Source: Sphaerochaeta associata
GTDB taxonomy: Bacteria; Spirochaetota; Spirochaetia; Sphaerochaetales; Sphaerochaetaceae
DNA length: 64,000 nt
Reading direction: 5' to 3'
Assembly: GCF_022869165.1 (NCBI RefSeq)
Contig: NZ_CP094929.1
Span: forward strand, 2,852,001 to 2,916,000
Numbering within the stretch: position 1 is the stretch's first letter; every line of letters begins with the position of its first letter. This document shows positions 59,393 through 64,000 of this stretch, piece by piece. Under the pieces are notes generated by a model that made no database searches, was not told the DNA's origin, and saw only the letters and a list, made by a program, of their open reading frames with translations. Made by a program: the position numbers and the translations under genes.

Positions 59393-62200
59393 ATGAGAAG
59401 TCGTAACAGGATCAAGGTTTGTTTGTTCTTGATGCTGTTTCTTGCGATTTTCTCCCTGTCAGGCTCTGATGAGAAGCTTCAGTTCAGTAGAGAAGAAGCG
59501 CGCTTTCTTGCGGCGCATCCGACGATTCGGATTGGAATCGACCCAAAATTCGTTCCTTTTGAATTCATCTCCAACGAAGGCAAGCATGGCGGCATCACCG
59601 CTGATGTCCTCTCCCTCGTTGCCGAGCGCACCGGGCTCACCTTTATCTATGACCCGTCCTTGAGCTGGACCCAAACGGTGCAGAAAACCAGGGAACGGTC
59701 GATCGACCTGCTCGCTGCTGTCGGCTATACCCAGGCAAGGGCGCAATACATGACCTACTTGAAGCCATACCTGCAATTCCAGCGGGCGATTATCGTACAA
59801 AAAAGCAATACGAGTATTTCAAGTTTCGAGGATTTGAAGCATCGGCAGGTCGCTGTGCAGCGGGACAGTTCCCATGAGGGGTTTCTCCTCTATTACCCTG
59901 AAATTACCATGCGTCAGTATGATACCGTCGAGGAAGCCTTGCTTGCTGTCAACCGGGGGGAAGAAGTTGCCTTTGTAGGCAATGAGGCCACCAGCATATA
60001 TCTGAGCCGCACCCTTGGCTTGACCGAACTTCAGTTCGTCCCCATCGCCGAGGGAGGGTTGCAGGACTTGCATATGGCAGTACGCAGTGACTGGCCGCAA
60101 TTGGCAACCATTTTGCAAAAGACCCTCGATTCCATCAGCGAAGAGGAGATGGCACGCATTCTCGACCGGTGGATCCGCTATGAGAGCCGCTCCGATCTCG
60201 CTCCCATCATCCGCTTGGTCGGCATCATCGTATCGATTCTGGTCATCATCCTCGGCAGCTCCCTGTTCTGGGTTTCCCGCCTCCGGGAGGCAGTGAAGGA
60301 AAAGGATGCTGCACAGAAGCAGGCCCAGCAGGCGGACTTGGAGAAGAGCAGATTCCTCGCCCGGGTGTCACACGAGATCCGCACACCGCTCAACGGTATT
60401 CGAGGCATGAGTTATCTGCTGGAGAAAACCTCCCTCGAAGCTGCCCAGCTCCGCTATGTGAAAGCCATCAGCGGTGCGACACAGACCATGCAGAGCATCA
60501 TCAACGATATTCTTGAGTTCTCCCGCCTTGATGAGGACCGTATAATCCTTGAACATATTCCGTTCACCTTGGATGATGTGCTGGAGAACTGCATCTCCAT
60601 CGAGTCCTACTTGATTCACCAGAAGGGCCTGCTCTTCAGGTTGCACCAGGCAGAAGGAGTACCCCAGCATTTAATTGGCGACCCCACGCGTCTCTCGCAG
60701 ATTTTGATCAATCTGCTTAACAATGCGGTAAAATTCACCGAGAACGGCAGCATCGAGCTATCGGTCGAAGCCCAAGAGATGCAGGACCAGGCCTGCGTTC
60801 TACGGTTTGAGGTGAAGGACAGCGGCATCGGCATGGATGCCCGGCAGCTTGAGAACCTCTTCAAGCCATTCGTTCAGGCCAATGCATCCATCCATCGAAA
60901 GTATGGTGGATCGGGCTTGGGACTTTCCATCGTCAAGGCTTTGGTGGAGAAGATGGATGGAAAGCTTTCGGTGACCAGTGAATCAGGCAAAGGCAGCTGC
61001 TTTACCGCCGTTATTCCCTACACACTCGATGCACGGGGGTCTGAGGAGGAACAGAGTCGAAGAAGGAGCATCGATTTCTCGGCGATCAAGGCCTTGGTCG
61101 TCTGCAGCGACCGATACCTCGACGATCGCATCAGAAGCCTCTTCTATGAGTATAAGATACAAGGGGAATCGGTCTCCTCGCCTTCTTTGGCAGCAAAGCT
61201 TCTGGAAAGCGGTAATTACTTCGATTTGGTCGTCGTAGAAATTTCAGACAGCCTGACCTTTTCCGATTCTCTGGCAGGTATCATGGAAAAGCAGGCACAC
61301 AAGCGCCCGAAGGTCCTTGCACTCGTCCATGACGATTCCAAGCAGAAAAGTTCTGCATTCATCGACGTGGTGCTTCCCCTGCCCTTGATAAACTCGGTGT
61401 TGTTCAATGCACTGCTCCATCTATTCGGCAGGGGCGAAGGGGAAGCCCAGGAGAGCGACTCATCCAAGCAAACCGCTGCTGCACTGCCGCTGCAGATTCT
61501 GGTGGTTGAGGACAATGCCACAAACCAGATTATTGCCAAGGAGATCCTACAGCGGCAAGGCTGGTCGATCCACCTTGCCGACAACGGGAAAATCGGGTAT
61601 GAGAAGTTCCTCGCCTTGGAGGGAGTACTGGATGTGGTCCTGATGGACCTGCATATGGATGTGATGGATGGGTATGAATCCTCAACGTTGATCAGGTCCA
61701 AGAACGAGACCATCCCGATCATCATCACCAGCGCCGACCTGATGGAAACGGTTCGCAAGCGATGCATGCAAATCGGGGTCAACGACCTGGTCGGCAAGCC
61801 GTACGATCCCGATCAATTGATCGAGAAGGTGGCAAAACTGGGCATTCCCTATCATCAGAGTAGACGGAGCATAGATTTCGAACGGGGAGTCTTCAGTATA
61901 GGAGGAGACCAACAGCTCTACCTGCGTGTACTCTTTGCCTTCATCGCCGAGCTTGAACAGCTGATCCCAAGCATAAAAAAAGCCATTGAGGAGCAGAATC
62001 TCCATACTGCGGCAGAACTCGCACACAAGGCAAAAGGCAGCACCGGGAGCATCGGGGCATTAGAAGCACAAAAGCTCTGTGCCAATCTGCAACAGACACT
62101 ACAGAACGGCAGGATGCCTCCAGAGGAGGCTCTGCTTACCGTATATATTGAACTGGAGAAGGTGCTGCTTGAAGCTAAGGAGTATGTGAGTAAAGCTTGA
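59393..62200 (+). CDS. BvgS-like hybrid histidine kinase with periplasmic SBP_bac_3 domain, receiver and HPt
   Basis: A 935-residue kinase: signal peptide (about 1-25), periplasmic SBP_bac_3 domain (about 30-255) that should bind an amino acid or similar ligand, one span near 275-295, HisKA with SHEIRTPLNG near residue 325, HATPase (about 435-550), an inactive receiver-like module (about 560-690), a receiver with acceptor in LMDLHMD near 750, and an HPt domain with LAHKAKGS near 876. GGAG precedes ATG 59393. It sits directly after the HD-GYP regulator and probably feeds phosphate to it through its HPt. Confidence 0.9.
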   Translation: MRSRNRIKVCLFLMLFLAIFSLSGSDEKLQFSREEARFLAAHPTIRIGIDPKFVPFEFISNEGKHGGITADVLSLVAERTGLTFIYDPSLSWTQTVQKTRERSIDLLAAVGYTQARAQYMTYLKPYLQFQRAIIVQKSNTSISSFEDLKHRQVAVQRDSSHEGFLLYYPEITMRQYDTVEEALLAVNRGEEVAFVGNEATSIYLSRTLGLTELQFVPIAEGGLQDLHMAVRSDWPQLATILQKTLDSISEEEMARILDRWIRYESRSDLAPIIRLVGIIVSILVIILGSSLFWVSRLREAVKEKDAAQKQAQQADLEKSRFLARVSHEIRTPLNGIRGMSYLLEKTSLEAAQLRYVKAISGATQTMQSIINDILEFSRLDEDRIILEHIPFTLDDVLENCISIESYLIHQKGLLFRLHQAEGVPQHLIGDPTRLSQILINLLNNAVKFTENGSIELSVEAQEMQDQACVLRFEVKDSGIGMDARQLENLFKPFVQANASIHRKYGGSGLGLSIVKALVEKMDGKLSVTSESGKGSCFTAVIPYTLDARGSEEEQSRRRSIDFSAIKALVVCSDRYLDDRIRSLFYEYKIQGESVSSPSLAAKLLESGNYFDLVVVEISDSLTFSDSLAGIMEKQAHKRPKVLALVHDDSKQKSSAFIDVVLPLPLINSVLFNALLHLFGRGEGEAQESDSSKQTAAALPLQILVVEDNATNQIIAKEILQRQGWSIHLADNGKIGYEKFLALEGVLDVVLMDLHMDVMDGYESSTLIRSKNETIPIIITSADLMETVRKRCMQIGVNDLVGKPYDPDQLIEKVAKLGIPYHQSRRSIDFERGVFSIGGDQQLYLRVLFAFIAELEQLIPSIKKAIEEQNLHTAAELAHKAKGSTGSIGALEAQKLCANLQQTLQNGRMPPEEALLTVYIELEKVLLEAKEYVSKA

Positions 62201-62209
62201 AGCCCACCG

Positions 62210-63181
62210 TTACTTTTTTACCATCTCATTCACTATCTCAGCGATTCTATTTACATTCGTCTGGTAAATGAAGTGCGTGCCCTCAAGCACCTCATACTCG
62301 GCCTGTGGACCAATTCTCTTGAGATGCTGCATCTGGTACTCCTGTGGTGTCATGGGAAGCTGCTTGTTGGGCTTCTCATAGGTATCTTTGGAGATGACTT
62401 TGTAGTAAGGCACACTCTCAGGATAAGCAAGGGCTTTTGTCTGGGCTACGAACTCGGTGCCTTGGGCGATTTGCTCAAGCAGGGTGTCGTTGATCGAGAA
62501 ACCTGCAAACAGCAGCATGTGATCGATTTCCTCATCAGTATAGCCCAATTCCAAAGCTTCCTTGCGATTGGTCACCAAGGGGCCCAGAAGCGCTGTTACA
62601 CCCAAGGTTTGTTGGAGCTTTGCTATGGGAAGCAGTGCCGCTACAAAACCCGGAGTCTTTGTATAGAAATCCGATGAGGTTCCGTCCAACGAAACAATGG
62701 CTTTCACTTCGTCAGGATAGGCAGAAGCGTAATATTCGCTATACAGGCTTGAGATTGAATGTGCCACCAAGACATAGGGAGCGGTGAATCCAGCTGTTCT
62801 CAGAGCCGTTCGGATCTCCTCCACATAATTGGCACTGGAGCGTTCCCGGTTGGTTTGGCTGCTGAAGCCCACGCCGAAATACTCGACAACGACCACGGTA
62901 TGTTTTTTACCAAGCTCTCTCATCAGGGGCCCGAAGTCAGCTGAGGGGAGAGCGATGCCCATACCGGGCAACAGGACTATGGTCTCTTCGCCCTTCCCCA
63001 TTGTCGTCAGATGCATGGTCCCGTCAAATACGGGAACCATCTGTCCATAAGGCTCAACCTTTTTCCGTTGCTGAGAGAAGTAGGTGAAATGCAGCAACGT
63101 GGTACTACCCAAAAGAAGAATGATAAGCAAGAATGCCCACTTTACAACCCGCTTGAACCAGAGCTTTCTCCGTTTACCCAT
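62210..63181 (-). CDS. Membrane-anchored alpha/beta hydrolase
   Basis: A 323-residue alpha/beta-hydrolase with an N-terminal membrane anchor (WAFLLIILLLGSTTLLHF). The oxyanion loop is VLLPGMGIALPSADFG, the nucleophile elbow is VAHSISSLY, and the acid and base lie near the C-terminus (EGTHFIYQ). The elbow reads AHSIS rather than the usual GxSxG. ATG 63181 is preceded by AAGGAG. Substrate unknown. Confidence 0.82.
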   Translation of the reverse strand: MGKRRKLWFKRVVKWAFLLIILLLGSTTLLHFTYFSQQRKKVEPYGQMVPVFDGTMHLTTMGKGEETIVLLPGMGIALPSADFGPLMRELGKKHTVVVVEYFGVGFSSQTNRERSSANYVEEIRTALRTAGFTAPYVLVAHSISSLYSEYYASAYPDEVKAIVSLDGTSSDFYTKTPGFVAALLPIAKLQQTLGVTALLGPLVTNRKEALELGYTDEEIDHMLLFAGFSINDTLLEQIAQGTEFVAQTKALAYPESVPYYKVISKDTYEKPNKQLPMTPQEYQMQHLKRIGPQAEYEVLEGTHFIYQTNVNRIAEIVNEMVKK

Positions 63182-63278
63182 ACGTACTCCTTGAGCATGA
63201 TTGTATCTACAGTACCTACTCATGAGCAAGCTTTGTATAGGTTTCCGAGCTGAGGAAATACAAAATCATCTATTGTGA

Positions 63279-64000
63279 ATAAACCTTTGCATCTGTATCT
63301 TCACCATCCTCGCCCTATCCTCACTATCGGCCGAACACATTGGTTGGGAAACCACCGCAGAAGCGTATAAAGGTCGATACGGACAGACAATCTCCTTCGA
63401 ATTGCCTCCAAATGGAATAGCCAAGCCGGTCTATGGTTTTGGCGAGTTTGACTGGGACTCAAGCATCGGAAGCGCTGCTGTTCAGATGGGACTGCTCACC
63501 TATGAGGACGGTGGAGAGGTGACCATCCTGATCAAGGAGGGTCCCGAGCATATAAAATACGAGGGATGGAATACCACCTTCGTATTTCTCGATGCCAAGG
63601 GAAACGTTGTGAAGCCGGATGAAAGCACCATCCTTTTCATCGATATTCCCGATGAGCCCTTCCAGCCTTCCCGTGACCCCGCCCCGGCCTATTTCACTGT
63701 TTCCAATCAAACAGGCACCACCCTTTCTGTAACCAATGAATGCGAGTACGCCCTTGTTGAGCTCTACATCCTCACCCCGAAGATGGAGGCAGAACTGGAC
63801 TACAGCAAGGAACTGTTGCAAGGAAGTGTACTCGCAAGTGGCGAGAGCGTACCTGTCAAACTATCGAGATGGCCATACTTGCAATCCTTTCTTGAAACAG
63901 AGGAGTTGGGCATCCTTTCCGTAGAGGCCTATGACGAGGACGGGTATCAACTGCTTCAGTATTGGTTGCCTGATAAAGAAAATCTGAAAATTACGCTCAG
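63279..64000 (+). CDS. Exported protein, 3' truncated, start codon unclear
   Basis: An open frame runs from 63279, directly after a stop (63276-63278), to the end of the window, so its 3' end lies outside. It begins with a signal-peptide-like stretch, LCICIFTILALSSLSAEHIG, then a well-formed secreted protein sequence (YKGRYGQTISFELPPNGIAK, VYGFGEFDWDSSIGSA). There is no ATG, GTG or TTG at a sensible place. Removing one base from the AAA run at 63281-63283 would join GTG 63275 to the frame and give MNNLCICIF. A frameshift, an error or a rare start are all possible. Function unknown. Confidence 0.65.
   Translation, partial: MNLCICIFTILALSSLSAEHIGWETTAEAYKGRYGQTISFELPPNGIAKPVYGFGEFDWDSSIGSAAVQMGLLTYEDGGEVTILIKEGPEHIKYEGWNTTFVFLDAKGNVVKPDESTILFIDIPDEPFQPSRDPAPAYFTVSNQTGTTLSVTNECEYALVELYILTPKMEAELDYSKELLQGSVLASGESVPVKLSRWPYLQSFLETEELGILSVEAYDEDGYQLLQYWLPDKENLKITL

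Overview
The window looks like a chromosomal segment of a free-living, fermentative spirochaete, most like Sphaerochaeta. This is inferred from protein style rather than from a marker gene. The clues are several sugar ABC importers (one without its own ATPase), many lipoproteins with short spirochaete-type lipoboxes, abundant c-di-GMP and two-component signalling, and roughly 50% GC. I saw no rRNA, tRNA, CRISPR array, prophage or intact insertion sequence.

Layout. 1-9.2 kb: two long secreted proteins built from YDG/MBG repeats and ending in the same DUF1566-type domain. They flank a LytTR response regulator/GHKL kinase pair and a small exported protein. 9.2-15.6 kb: a lipoprotein facing a CUT2 sugar ABC operon (ATPase, permease, binding protein) followed by its LacI-type regulator. 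15.7-20.5 kb: a PLD/helicase/DUF3427 protein, a DUF2200 protein and an MFS exporter. 20.5-21.2 kb: a gene-poor stretch that may hold decayed coding sequence. 21.2-24.6 kb: a CUT1 sugar ABC operon without ATPase. 24.7-35.6 kb: a signalling block with a diguanylate cyclase, a hybrid kinase, a 7TM kinase/LuxR regulator pair and a Cache-HAMP-PAS-GGDEF-HD-GYP protein. 35.6-38.2 kb: two consecutive TetR cassettes, each with a clear palindromic operator and each ending in a small protein carrying a CRxEGLD motif. 38.2-39.6 kb: TfoX-like, GNAT and small exported proteins. 39.6-49.4 kb: a leftward carboxylate locus (Gfo/Idh oxidoreductase, TctC-TctB-TctA, aspartase, two-domain flavoprotein) diverging from an M24-fold protein and a ROK regulator. 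49.4-52.3 kb: an XRE/DUF2975 pair, then a TetR-ApbE-FMN-binding operon. 52.3-55.0 kb: a 5-oxoproline operon (DUF969, DUF979, pyrrolidone-carboxylate peptidase, gamma-glutamylcyclotransferase-like). 55.3-64 kb: an exported protein, a second diguanylate cyclase, a 2-hydroxyacid dehydrogenase, an HD-GYP response regulator, a BvgS-like hybrid kinase, a membrane-anchored alpha/beta hydrolase and a truncated exported protein at the right edge.

How they work together. Nutrient uptake (two sugar ABC systems, a TTT carboxylate system and a 5-oxoproline system) is arranged as self-contained regulons with local LacI, ROK or TetR regulators, and candidate operators can be read directly for several of them. 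Four proteins make or degrade c-di-GMP. The two paralogous diguanylate cyclases share an unusual conserved promoter block. Extracytoplasmic flavin proteins occur twice, together with one ApbE flavin transferase. The most novel-looking element is the pair of adjacent TetR cassettes at 35.6-38.2 kb with their related small CRxEGLD proteins.
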